Shown piece by piece: positions 1 through 7,340 of a stretch of DNA of 24,989 nucleotides. Position 1 is the first letter of the stretch; each line of letters opens with the position of its first letter. The translations under genes were made by a program, and so were the position numbers. Source of the stretch: Clostridiales bacterium (GTDB taxonomy: Bacteria; Bacillota; Clostridia; Lachnospirales; Lachnospiraceae); assembly GCA_018365455.1 (NCBI GenBank), contig JAGZJZ010000082.1, forward strand, positions 1-24,989, read 5' to 3'. The notes below the pieces were generated by a model that was given only the letters and a program-made list of their open reading frames with translations, was not told the DNA's origin and did no database searches.

Positions 1-128
1 AGAAACTTTAGAACATAAAAAGACCATATAGACGGAGCAGAATTAACTTCTTCACAAAATCCAGACTAAAAGTATATCTTATGGAAAGCAGTTCACAATG
101 ATGTTCAGCCATATGAGCTTTTTTCTTT
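1..128. other. intergenic / window edge, nothing recognised
   Basis: AT-rich stretch downstream of the membrane protein gene. No convincing open reading frame is seen. On the minus strand the bases after the stop codon are A-rich rather than T-rich, so there is no clear intrinsic terminator for the operon that ends at 129. Confidence 0.5.
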
Positions 129-662
129 TTAAAATCCTACTTGTTTGCGGTATTTTCCCCATACCCTTGCCTGAAAATAATCGTATGCCTTATCATAAAT
201 GAACAGTATAATCTGTCCCAGTACTGCAGCCGCAAGGAGAATCCATCCTGATATCTCACCTGCAAATAAGAGCTTTGGAAACAGGAACAGCATCGGTAAG
301 AATAGTATATTAAAAATAAGATACTTTAAAATCCAGAATATTTTACGGCCTTTTGCGTTTGGACATACTTTTCCAAGTTTCAGCCATACAAATTCAATTG
401 CCAGTACATAGAGTCCCATAATGGCAAATGTAAGGCAATGCAGCTTATCCGGTGCTATCAATAGTCCCAGAATTACTGCGCCTATGTAAAAGCCGGCGCC
501 CAGCTTTATTCCGAATTCCCGGATCATGATCCCAACAAAAAAGGAAGCAGCACCCAGTAAAAACAGCGTGTTAAACTGAAATACACCGCTCAGAACCATA
601 AGTACAACCGTAAGCGCCAGCATCAGGCCTGAAAATGCCATTTTTTTGCCACTTACATGCAT
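129..662 (-). CDS. multi-pass membrane protein of unknown function, last gene of the DUF5685/J-protein unit
   Basis: A 177-residue protein made almost wholly of hydrophobic helices; about five membrane segments can be drawn, the first near residues 8-28. I chose the ATG at 662 because GGAGGAG lies about nine bases upstream; an in-frame start at 710 would run further into the J-protein gene and add a non-hydrophobic leader. The start overlaps the last codons of the J-protein gene (stop at 653), so the two are translationally coupled. Conserved-looking charged residues are few (Arg/Glu near 48-50 and the basic C-terminus). I do not recognise the family. Context suggests it works in the membrane with the J-protein and the DUF5685 protein encoded just upstream. 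Confidence 0.75.
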   Translation of the reverse strand: MHVSGKKMAFSGLMLALTVVLMVLSGVFQFNTLFLLGAASFFVGIMIREFGIKLGAGFYIGAVILGLLIAPDKLHCLTFAIMGLYVLAIEFVWLKLGKVCPNAKGRKIFWILKYLIFNILFLPMLFLFPKLLFAGEISGWILLAAAVLGQIILFIYDKAYDYFQARVWGKYRKQVGF

Positions 663-1276
663 GAACAAAGATCTCCTCCCATACATTCGCAAAGTGAATC
701 CGCACACCAAAGATCACAGCAGCAGTTTCCGGTGGTACATCCTCCTGCAGACCGCCCGTTGCCATAGCTGTTAGACTGGTAACGCTGTCCGTTCCATTGC
801 AGTTGATTCACCAGATTGCGGTATTCCTGATTACCCGGTTCCATATTGCATGCCTGCTGTGCCTGGTTCATCGCCTGCACATTGTTGCCAATCCCGGAAT
901 TCGCCACTGCACTGTAATAATACCACCTTGCTGTACGATTCTGCATTCTTGATAACATATTCAGGGCATCCTGATAATATCCCGAATTTATATAATTCGT
1001 TACCGCTTTCATCTCATTGGAATCATCCTGGCTGCTCTGGTAGCCGCCTGACGCATAACTTCCGCCTCCGGAACTGTATCCGCCTTCCCGTTCTTTCATG
1101 ATCTGGTCATACGCTTCCTGCACTTCCTTAAACTTTTCCTCTGCCAGCCCTGCCAGGGGGTTGTTGTTATAAGAATCCGGGTGGTATTTCCTGCTCAAAT
1201 CTCTGTATGCTCTCTTAACTTCATCATTGGTCGCATTGGGTGATATTCCCAGTACGCTATATGGATCACTTACCAT
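653..1276 (-). CDS. J-domain (DnaJ-like) co-chaperone with a cysteine-rich tail
   Basis: A 207-residue protein. Residues 4-64 form a J domain: DPYSVLGI, helix II, and the HPD motif at 32-34 that stimulates Hsp70 (DnaK) ATPase activity in this family. A Gly/Ser/Tyr-rich linker follows (65-85). A helical region at about 88-162 looks like one or two TPR-type hairpins (SGYYQDALNML and NNVQAMNQAQQACN). The last 30 residues hold nine cysteines (C180, C185-187, C191, C196, C198, C204, C206), unlike the DnaJ zinc finger, which has four CxxCxGxG repeats in the middle of the protein. The gene overlaps the DUF5685 gene by 11 bases and the membrane protein gene at its other end. AAGGAAC precedes the ATG. 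Known for the family: recruitment of Hsp70 to a specific client. Inferred: the client is encoded alongside, and the Cys tail binds metal or is lipidated or redox-active. Confidence 0.88.
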   Translation of the reverse strand: MVSDPYSVLGISPNATNDEVKRAYRDLSRKYHPDSYNNNPLAGLAEEKFKEVQEAYDQIMKEREGGYSSGGGSYASGGYQSSQDDSNEMKAVTNYINSGYYQDALNMLSRMQNRTARWYYYSAVANSGIGNNVQAMNQAQQACNMEPGNQEYRNLVNQLQWNGQRYQSNSYGNGRSAGGCTTGNCCCDLWCADSLCECMGGDLCSCM

Positions 1277-2114
1277 CTTTCTGTTCCTTTCCTTCTTTCA
1301 TTTCTTTTTGTATCTTGTCATACTTTGTCCATACTCCGACGTAGAGTATATTCTTCAGGATATCCACATCCCAAAGGCAGGGCAGTAATTCAAATTCCCT
1401 GCTGCACTCTCCCATCATCATATTCAGCATCTGCTCACAGACTGCTTCATAATTCTCTTTTCCCTGTAACGGAATCAGAGGATTATAATTACCTTTTACG
1501 ATATCCTTCTTTACATCCTCATAGGCATCCATAATATAAATGAACTTACCAAGGAAAAAGCCCATTTTACGGAGCCGTTCTTCCCACTGGTCTTTTTGGT
1601 AAACCAGCAGCTCGCCCATCAATTCACCAAAGGTTCCCGCTACGGCATCGATATCCGTAATCTGCTTTTTTTCATACTCCTGCAGTTTTTTTAAACAGCG
1701 CTGTATGGTTTTGCATTTATCCGGATATTTCGCAATAATGCTTTTTACACTTTTCCCCAGCAGCTTGCTGCCTGCAAGCCCCGCCATACTCTTTTCATCT
1801 TCCCAGTCATCCATAAAATGATAGTAAGATAGAATTACATTCATCTCTGCTGTATATTCTGTAATATCATTTTGCAGCATGTCCATTTTTTTAACCGGAT
1901 GTACCGCACAGTGATGTTTGCTGTTCTTCATTTTATGTTCATACAGAGAAGTAAGCAGGATGGTCACAAAAGTCATATCATAGGTCAGAGTCATTTGGCC
2001 GCGAAATCCGAAGTTCTCTTTTAGGGTTCTGCATAAACCACAATAATATGCTTTATATTTATAATAATCTTTTACTTTTAACTCCGGTTTATATATGGTA
2101 ACATAGCCAAACAT
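1266..2114 (-). CDS. DUF5685 family protein
   Basis: A 282-residue, mostly helical protein starting FGYVTIYKPELK and carrying YYCGLC at 23-28, both hallmarks by which I recognise DUF5685; no function is known to me. A second His/Cys cluster (H67, H68, C69, H72) could complete a metal site with C25 and C28. Two acidic helices stand out: MDDWEDE at 101-107 and MDAYEDVKKD at 195-204, followed by a KGNYNPL turn. Their arrangement resembles the paired Asp-rich motifs of head-to-head isoprenoid synthases, but that is my reading of motifs only. The start is set by AGGAGA six bases before the ATG at 2114. This is the first gene of an overlapping operon with the J-protein and the membrane protein. Confidence 0.85.
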   Translation of the reverse strand: MFGYVTIYKPELKVKDYYKYKAYYCGLCRTLKENFGFRGQMTLTYDMTFVTILLTSLYEHKMKNSKHHCAVHPVKKMDMLQNDITEYTAEMNVILSYYHFMDDWEDEKSMAGLAGSKLLGKSVKSIIAKYPDKCKTIQRCLKKLQEYEKKQITDIDAVAGTFGELMGELLVYQKDQWEERLRKMGFFLGKFIYIMDAYEDVKKDIVKGNYNPLIPLQGKENYEAVCEQMLNMMMGECSREFELLPCLWDVDILKNILYVGVWTKYDKIQKEMKEGKEQKDGK

Positions 2115-2148
2115 TTACAATCTCCTAATCTTTTCGCCTTCATAGGGG

Positions 2149-2154
2149 ATTATA
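2149..2154 (-). promoter_or_regulatory. probable -10 box for the DUF5685 operon
   Basis: A perfect TATAAT lies 35 bases upstream of the DUF5685 start codon on the minus strand. No good -35 box is seen at 16-18 bases; the upstream sequence is AT-rich. Confidence 0.45.
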
Positions 2155-2206
2155 CTATATTCATTTCAAAAATACCAGTTAACTTTATATAAATTATCGG
2201 GCTTAT

Positions 2207-2244
2207 GGACTGCTGATCCGGCTCCGGGAGTTACATCAGCAGCC
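2207..2244. repeat. hairpin between the ABC remnant and the DUF5685 operon
   Basis: Arms GGACTGCTGAT (2207-2217) and ATCAGCAGCC (2235-2244) pair with one bulged base. There is no T-run after either side, so it is not a classical terminator. It sits about 13 bases past the stop codon of the substrate-binding protein remnant and may once have ended that transcript. Confidence 0.5.
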
Positions 2245-2256
2245 ATTTTCATTGCC

Positions 2257-2640
2257 TTACTCTGCTAAATACAGATTTACTTTTTTCATAACAGCCTTAA
2301 CCGCCTGGTCCTCAGAGACAGAACCCTGAACCAATTTGGGAACAGTCTCCAACACTCGGCCACTTGCAGTGCAACAGGTAAAATTTGTCATCTCCTTCAA
2401 ACTGCCCGCCCATGTTAAGCACAATATCACCTGGTTTTGTACTATTTAAAATATTGTCATAGGCAGCTTTATTCACAGGAATTCCTTCTTCCATTCCACC
2501 GCTCTGGGCTTCTTTTGATAATAAAAACTCTGCCAGCTTCTTTGCTTCTTCTTCCCTGGTTCCTTTGCTGCTGACTCCAATCATTCCCCGTGGCACAAAT
2601 ACGCCTTCGCTCTGTCCGTTCGGATAATTTTTTGTTCACA
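2257..2640 (-). pseudogene. frameshifted C-terminal remnant of an ABC transporter sugar-binding protein
   Basis: On the minus strand one frame encodes FVPRGMIGVSSKGTREEEAK, then KLAEFLLSKEAQS and GIPVNKAAYDNI, typical of the C-terminal lobe of extracellular solute-binding proteins. The frame then runs into unlike sequence and stops at 2312. A neighbouring frame takes over from about 2400 and gives VPKLVQGSVSEDQAVKAVMK then a short tail and a stop at 2257, a natural end for this family. So a single frameshift lies near 2340-2410. Upstream, the frame is closed by a stop at about 2638, so the N-terminal two-thirds and any signal peptide are gone. No permease or ATPase genes of such a system are nearby. 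Confidence 0.75.
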
Positions 2641-2663
2641 AGCGGATGCTTACTGTTTATGCT

Positions 2664-3725
2664 CTAGTTTCCCATATCCCCCGTTCCTGTAACATCCTGC
2701 TGCTGGTAAACCTCCGGTCCGTTCATCACGCCATCTGCTGCCTCTGGCTGTTCAATCGTTCCATCTTCCGGTGCTCCGGGCTGCCCATACGCTCCTCCAT
2801 CCGGCGACTCCGGCTGTTCATATGCTCCCCCATCCGGTGTTCCGGGCTGCTGGTTCTCACCTTCCTGACCCGGTGATCCAGGCTGCTCATTCGCTCCACC
2901 ATCCGCTGCCCCTGGCTGCTGGTAGCCCTCCTGTCCGTCTGCTGCCTCTGGCTGCTGGTATATCTGCCCCCCCTGAGCCTCGGTCTGTAAATAATTGCTC
3001 TGTTGGTCTGCACCACTTCCTGCGTCTGTCTGTCCGTATGTTCTGGATCCCTGTACTTTTCCATTTGTTTCTGAGGAACCGGTGCCTGTTGGAGCGTCTG
3101 CCTGCTGAAACAGCTTCACCAGCATTTCATGGGTATAAGGCTGATCCATTGGAATTGTAATATCCAGATTATCTATACGGATGGGCACATTCCCTTCCAT
3201 ACTATAATAAATATCTACACTGTCCGGGTTTTTGGGGCTTGCGTAAGTCTGAAGTGTTTTCTGGATACTGTCCAGTACTGCATAAACCATACTTTGCGCA
3301 TCGTAAACATGAAAACCTTCTTTCTGGGCAGCGGGCGGCCCCATAAAAACAGCGCTCTGCCCGGTAATACACACGGTCATTCCGCCTTTCCCCGTAGTGA
3401 TCTCATCAGCGAGAGATATATTCCATCCGGTGAGGGTTTCCATCTCTTTTACCAAACTGTCAGGTGTGGCTTCCTCTGCTCCTGAATAATCGCAGCTCTT
3501 AAATTTACCGTCTCCCGTTGAAATATATAGCTTCACGCCTTCTGATTGCTGTGCATCACTGTCAGACTGTCCCTCTGCACTGCTGCCGTTTTCCGTCACT
3601 TTCATAATTTCAGAAGTATTGCTTCCTGTGCCATTTGCCGGATCTGCTTTGCCATCTTTTTGGCATCCTGCATTTAATCCTAATACACCGCATATCAAAA
3701 CTAATAAAAGTACTTTTTTTCTCAT
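2664..3725 (-). CDS. lipoprotein with a GerMN-like domain and a Pro/Gly/Glu/Gln repeat tail
   Basis: A 353-residue protein with a lipoprotein signal peptide: KK, a hydrophobic stretch, and lipobox LNAGC with the modified Cys at 21. A Ser/Asp-rich linker follows. Residues 64-205 look like a GerMN-type fold: VKLYIS at the start, a central TTGKGGMTVCITGQSAVF strand pair, then AVLDSIQKTLQTY and SVDIYYSMEGN. GerMN proteins include spore-germination GerM and other cell-envelope lipoproteins; the assignment is by pattern only. Residues 259-341 are about seven imperfect 11-12-residue repeats. GAGGAG sits eight bases before the ATG. It is preceded by a 237-base gap and followed by the ABC remnant. Predicted to be anchored on the outer face of the membrane. 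Confidence 0.78.
   Translation of the reverse strand: MRKKVLLLVLICGVLGLNAGCQKDGKADPANGTGSNTSEIMKVTENGSSAEGQSDSDAQQSEGVKLYISTGDGKFKSCDYSGAEEATPDSLVKEMETLTGWNISLADEITTGKGGMTVCITGQSAVFMGPPAAQKEGFHVYDAQSMVYAVLDSIQKTLQTYASPKNPDSVDIYYSMEGNVPIRIDNLDITIPMDQPYTHEMLVKLFQQADAPTGTGSSETNGKVQGSRTYGQTDAGSGADQQSNYLQTEAQGGQIYQQPEAADGQEGYQQPGAADGGANEQPGSPGQEGENQQPGTPDGGAYEQPESPDGGAYGQPGAPEDGTIEQPEAADGVMNGPEVYQQQDVTGTGDMGN
2703..2951. repeat. imperfect 33-36 bp tandem repeats inside the lipoprotein gene
   Basis: This stretch encodes units such as PGTPDGGAYEQ, PESPDGGAYGQ, PGAPEDGTIEQ and PGAADGGANEQ. The high, patterned GC content makes long spurious reading frames on both strands. The tail is probably a flexible spacer across the cell wall; its length is likely to vary between strains. 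Confidence 0.8.
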
Positions 3726-3746
3726 GTCTTCTGCTCCTCTGCCTGT

Positions 3747-3764
3747 AATACATCTCTATGTATT
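3747..3764. promoter_or_regulatory. small inverted repeat in the lipoprotein 5' leader
   Basis: AATACAT and ATGTATT separated by CTCT, lying 22 bases upstream of the lipoprotein start codon and just before its ribosome binding site. It could be an operator or a small mRNA hairpin. The rest of the 3726-3962 gap holds two tandem AAAGATTAAT copies and no gene. Confidence 0.35.
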
Positions 3765-3962
3765 CCTGCCATATGCTTAACTTCACTACATACTAAAATA
3801 GCGCCAGATCAATCAACTTTTCATTAATCTTTTTATTAATCTTTACAATCCTAATCCTTTTCCCCCAGCTTGTCAAACGCTTCTTCACACATGCAGATAA
3901 AATCTTTTCCTGTGCCTTTAGTTTATACGATTCAGGCAAGAAAATAAAGTACTTTTATAAAA

Positions 3963-5693
3963 TTAATTTTTTACTTTTCCCTGTAAATTCATAAAATCAA
4001 AAAATGCTCCCTGCTTTTCCGCTAACTGCCTATAAGTCCCTTTTTCTACGATCTCTCCGTTTTTCATGAATATAACCTGGTCATACTGGCTCAGCAGTTC
4101 TTCCTTCAGATTATGGGTAATGGTAACCAGCGCCAGTTTTTCCTGCGCCAGAAGCCGGTTTTCCATATCATATGCCGTCTGCATATCTACCGCTGAAGTT
4201 CCTTCATCCAGTATGAGCAGCGGTGTTTTGCGGATCATTGCTCTGGCTACCGCCACTCTCTGGCGCTGCCCTCCGGACAGGTGTATTCCATTTTCACCAA
4301 CCGGCGTGTTCAGCCCGTTTTCCATCTGATCCAAAAACAAACTGATCCCGCTTCTGTCGATTGCATCCTGAAGTTCTTCACTGGAATAATTTTTATCCAG
4401 ACAGATGTTCTGGTAAATATCCGTATCAAACAGGTATACATTTTGATGAATCATACATACAATACTGCTTAAATCTTTCCCATTCATATCCCTGATTTCA
4501 CGTCCGTCGTACCGTATACTGCCGGAATATCTGCCGGAATATCCGGTCAGCAATTTTACCAGGGTAGATTTACCGCTTCCGCTTTCCCCGACAATTACAT
4601 ATTTTTTGCTGGGTTTAATCTGCAGATTCACTCCACTGAGGATATTTCTCTCCTCCTGGTAGGAAAAACAGACTTTTTCTATATGTAACAGCTTTTCAAA
4701 CGAAGATTTAAAAGCCGTCTCTTTGCAAACGGTTTCCGGAGTCCCCTCCTTCTCATTCGGTATATCCTCCTCCTGGCTAAGCCGGGAGAGGCGCTCCAGC
4801 ACCGGTTTCATCCCGGTAATTTTCGGTAAATTCTGCATAATGACCATTACCGGGGTTATAAAGGTTCCGCTGAGCTGGACGAGTGCCAGCAGGGTTCCTA
4901 CCGTTGATCTTCCTGTCAAAACAAAATAGGCAGCCACGAAAACAATGATTACAGTGGACAGTGCAGACAGAATATTGGCAAAACTCTCATTAACAGCCAG
5001 AAGCCGGTCAGCCTGGAACTTGGTCTTTGCTGTATCTCTGTTCTCATGTTGAAATTCTTTGCGGATATACCCTTCAATGGCAAATCCCCGTATCACCTCA
5101 TAGCCGGACAAATAATCCTTACATTTTGATGTAAATTCTGCAATCTTCTCTGAAAATCGGTTCTGCCTCGCCTGGAGTGCTTTGCCAAAAAATGCAGGTA
5201 TTAAAAACATCAGGAGCATAAAGAAGATCAGGATAACTGTCACTAGCCAGCTTAAATAAAACAAAATGCCCAGAGTTGCCACAAACAGTACCACCATTTT
5301 TGCCGAAAGCTGAATCGGTACTAAATAATTTTCTTCCACAAGCTTTACATCATTGACGATTGCCGACAGGTAATCGGCTGTATTTACCTTATAAAATTCC
5401 TCCGGCTTCCGGCTCAGCAATCCCTGAAACGTCTTTTTTCTAAGGCTCTTCGTCACATTCCGTACCAGCACTTTTCCGCAGTAGGCTTCCAAAAATCCCA
5501 ATCCACCCAAAACCAGGAGAAAAATCATGGTAAATGTAAAAAGGCGCCAGAAATAATTTGCATCCCGCCCAATCGCTGCATCCACAATTCTTTGTAAAAT
5601 AATGGATATAAATGCCGATGCCACAGAACTCAGTGCACCGATCCCGATTACTAAAGCCAGAATCCACTTGTTTTCTTTTAAACTTTCATTCAA
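3963..5693 (-). CDS. ABC transporter, fused membrane and ATPase domains (exporter half-transporter)
   Basis: A 576-residue protein. Residues 1-300 form an exporter-type six-helix membrane domain. The nucleotide-binding domain follows (about 335-575): Walker A GESGSGKST at 369-377, Q-loop Q417, signature LSGGQ at 472-476, Walker B LLILDE at 492-497, and H-loop H527. All catalytic residues are intact. Only one half-transporter gene is present, so it should act as a homodimer. The substrate (drug, lipid or peptide) cannot be read from the sequence. It lies downstream of an ArsR-type regulator but beyond a terminator, so it has its own promoter in the repeat-rich 5694-5900 region. AGAGGT lies about 12 bases before the ATG, a somewhat long spacing. 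Confidence 0.9.
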   Translation of the reverse strand: MNESLKENKWILALVIGIGALSSVASAFISIILQRIVDAAIGRDANYFWRLFTFTMIFLLVLGGLGFLEAYCGKVLVRNVTKSLRKKTFQGLLSRKPEEFYKVNTADYLSAIVNDVKLVEENYLVPIQLSAKMVVLFVATLGILFYLSWLVTVILIFFMLLMFLIPAFFGKALQARQNRFSEKIAEFTSKCKDYLSGYEVIRGFAIEGYIRKEFQHENRDTAKTKFQADRLLAVNESFANILSALSTVIIVFVAAYFVLTGRSTVGTLLALVQLSGTFITPVMVIMQNLPKITGMKPVLERLSRLSQEEDIPNEKEGTPETVCKETAFKSSFEKLLHIEKVCFSYQEERNILSGVNLQIKPSKKYVIVGESGSGKSTLVKLLTGYSGRYSGSIRYDGREIRDMNGKDLSSIVCMIHQNVYLFDTDIYQNICLDKNYSSEELQDAIDRSGISLFLDQMENGLNTPVGENGIHLSGGQRQRVAVARAMIRKTPLLILDEGTSAVDMQTAYDMENRLLAQEKLALVTITHNLKEELLSQYDQVIFMKNGEIVEKGTYRQLAEKQGAFFDFMNLQGKVKN

Positions 5694-5721
5694 ATCAAAT
5701 ACCTCTCTTTTCTATTTATTG

Positions 5722-5764
5722 GAATGTATCGAATTTTTACATTTTATATTTATCAAATACATTC
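5722..5764. promoter_or_regulatory. operator-like inverted repeat upstream of the ABC exporter
   Basis: GAATGTAT (5722-5729) and ATACATTC (5757-5764) are perfect inverted copies 27 bases apart, 30-70 bases upstream of the ABC start codon. A third ACATTC copy lies at about 5806. The neighbouring ArsR-type protein is the obvious candidate binder. This is inferred from position. Confidence 0.45.
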
Positions 5765-5861
5765 GTTAAATATAGAATATATTAATATTTTATTTTTGTC
5801 AACTACATTCTATCATGGTCAAATATATGTTTGTCTAATTTTTTATTTGATATGATATCTT

Positions 5862-5894
5862 ATATTTGTCTGATATTTATCGGATATTTGTGAG
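5862..5894. repeat. three tandem 11-bp direct repeats upstream of the ABC exporter
   Basis: ATATTTGTCTG, ATATTTATCGG and ATATTTGTGAG follow each other without a gap, so each copy is one helical turn from the next. TTTGTC words also occur nearby at about 5790 and 5830. The region 5694-6020 otherwise contains no gene; it is very AT-rich. Confidence 0.6.
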
Positions 5895-6017
5895 CTGCAT
5901 CAAAATTCGAAATTATATAAGGATCAGATAAATCCCTGAAATCCTATTGCATTTGCCGTAATTTCCCTGTGCAAATACTCTCTGTTGTGCATTGAATGTG
6001 AGCAACACAGCAAAAAC

Positions 6018-6074
6018 AAAAAAAGAACAGGAATCTAAAACTGCTATCTGCAGATTTCAGATTCCTGTTCTTTT
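6018..6074 (-). terminator. intrinsic terminator after the ArsR-type regulator
   Basis: Perfect 16-bp arms at 6021-6036 (AAAAGAACAGGAATCT) and 6059-6074, with a 22-base loop. On the minus strand the stem is followed by a run of T residues. It separates the regulator gene (stop at 6132) from the ABC exporter gene. Confidence 0.85.
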
Positions 6075-6131
6075 CCACCTCACTTATTATATGACCGATT
6101 CATTTATTGTCCACCGGCTCATAATAATAAC

Positions 6132-7166
6132 TCATAATAACAGCTGCTTCAGATCACCGATCAGCTCCAATACCGCCTCTTCTTCCAGGCAGTAGTATAC
6201 CTTCCCATTCCTTTTCTCAATATTCACCAGTCCGCAGGAAAACAGTACATTCATATGATGGGACATGGTAGACGCTGATAATTTCATAGTTCCCGCCAGT
6301 TCCAGATTGTACTTCTTGGATTCCTTTAGAATGCATAGAATATCCAGTTTGCTTCTATCGCTCAATGCCTTCAGTTTCATGATAACAGCATCTTTTGCTG
6401 CATCCGTACTCTTCCCTCTTCTGGGCAGCAGCTCTAAAAACAACCCCTGGTAGCCATGGGAATATAAAACCAGCTGAATTGCCGGCTCTGCCAGGGTGGG
6501 ATAAACAACAGCCTGGGATGCAAAGTTATGAATCAGCCGGTCAAATCTGTCGTCTTTGTGGGCAGCATAGCGCTCCATGAGAGCCTGAAAAGGTTTCTCT
6601 ACTGAAGCCAGGGCTTTCTCATACACCGGGATATTCTTACGGATTGCCTCCATAAGAAATTCCATCCAATACCTGGGCCGGTGGAGAAATTTCAGCAAAT
6701 GCCATTTTCTTCCCTCATCCATTTCCAAAGGTTCTAAAAACTCAATAATGTCCAGTTCATTTGTAATACTTGGTATTTTCTGTCTGGACAGTTCTTCGGA
6801 ATCATCCCCTTCGTTGACAATAACAGACATCAAAGTATCCCTTATTTCTTCATCGGTTACCCCGTCCAGCCCTTGAAGCCAGTGCTTGTTTTCTATAACG
6901 GATGCAATCAGAATAATAATCCAGTCCTGATCCTTATCTTTAAAAAAGAACGCTTCATTTTCTGTTTTTTTATAATGATCTTTAAAATATTTTTCATAAC
7001 GTTCCAGGATTTTAAAATGCTTCTGATAAAATAACTCACCATCAATACCCAGCTCATTCAGCCCTTTTATTGTCTCTGCCCGCACTTCTTCTCCCTGGTA
7101 ACAGCTGAATAATAATCCAAGTGTTTCAAATACCGGATCCAATTCATTTTTCATGATCATATCCAT
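6132..7166 (-). CDS. ArsR-type winged-helix regulator with a long N-terminal sensor region
   Basis: A 344-residue protein. The C-terminal 80 residues are an ArsR winged helix-turn-helix: LKALSDRSKLDILCIL, then the recognition helix SASTMSHHMNVL (297-308), then the wing KRNGKVYYC. The first 260 residues are helical, rich in aromatic and acidic residues, and not recognised; they presumably sense a ligand or dimerise. This makes it about three times the size of classical ArsR/SmtB proteins, and no clear metal-binding Cys pair is seen. AGGAGG lies eight bases before the ATG. It sits upstream of an ABC exporter on the same strand, so control of that exporter and of itself is likely but inferred. 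Confidence 0.85.
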   Translation of the reverse strand: MDMIMKNELDPVFETLGLLFSCYQGEEVRAETIKGLNELGIDGELFYQKHFKILERYEKYFKDHYKKTENEAFFFKDKDQDWIIILIASVIENKHWLQGLDGVTDEEIRDTLMSVIVNEGDDSEELSRQKIPSITNELDIIEFLEPLEMDEGRKWHLLKFLHRPRYWMEFLMEAIRKNIPVYEKALASVEKPFQALMERYAAHKDDRFDRLIHNFASQAVVYPTLAEPAIQLVLYSHGYQGLFLELLPRRGKSTDAAKDAVIMKLKALSDRSKLDILCILKESKKYNLELAGTMKLSASTMSHHMNVLFSCGLVNIEKRNGKVYYCLEEEAVLELIGDLKQLLL

Positions 7167-7262
7167 AAAAAATCCCTCCTGACCGTCTGCTATGATTTCA
7201 TTAGTTATACCGGCTTTTTGCCTGTCTGCCCATTATAACAAATCTTTGTGCTCATAACAAGC

Positions 7263-7312
7263 GGAAGCGTGTCTTAAAAATCAATGCCGCAGCAATTTTA
7301 AGACACGCTTCC
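7263..7312. repeat. long inverted repeat after the darA operon
   Basis: Perfect 17-bp arms GGAAGCGTGTCTTAAAA (7263-7279) and 7296-7312 with a 16-base loop. No T-run follows on either strand. The minus-strand left half matches the dispersed GGAGCGTG hairpin family seen elsewhere in this window. It may stabilise the 3' end of the dapA-darA transcript or act as a weak terminator. Confidence 0.75.
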
Positions 7313-7340
7313 AGGATATTCGAAAGTCTCAATATATAAA

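Noticed and set aside
2726..3160. Reading frames on both strands over the lipoprotein repeat tail
   Set aside because: They arise from the repetitive, GC-rich tail of the lipoprotein gene, which has a signal peptide and a good start site in its own frame.
3848..3920. Minus-strand stretch reading GKDFICMCEEAFDKLGEKD before a stop
   Set aside because: It looks protein-like but is only about 23 codons between stops with no start or ribosome binding site. It may be a gene remnant, but the evidence is too thin to list.
7263..7312. Classical intrinsic terminator after darA
   Set aside because: The stem is strong but neither strand has a T-run after it, so it is listed as an inverted repeat instead.
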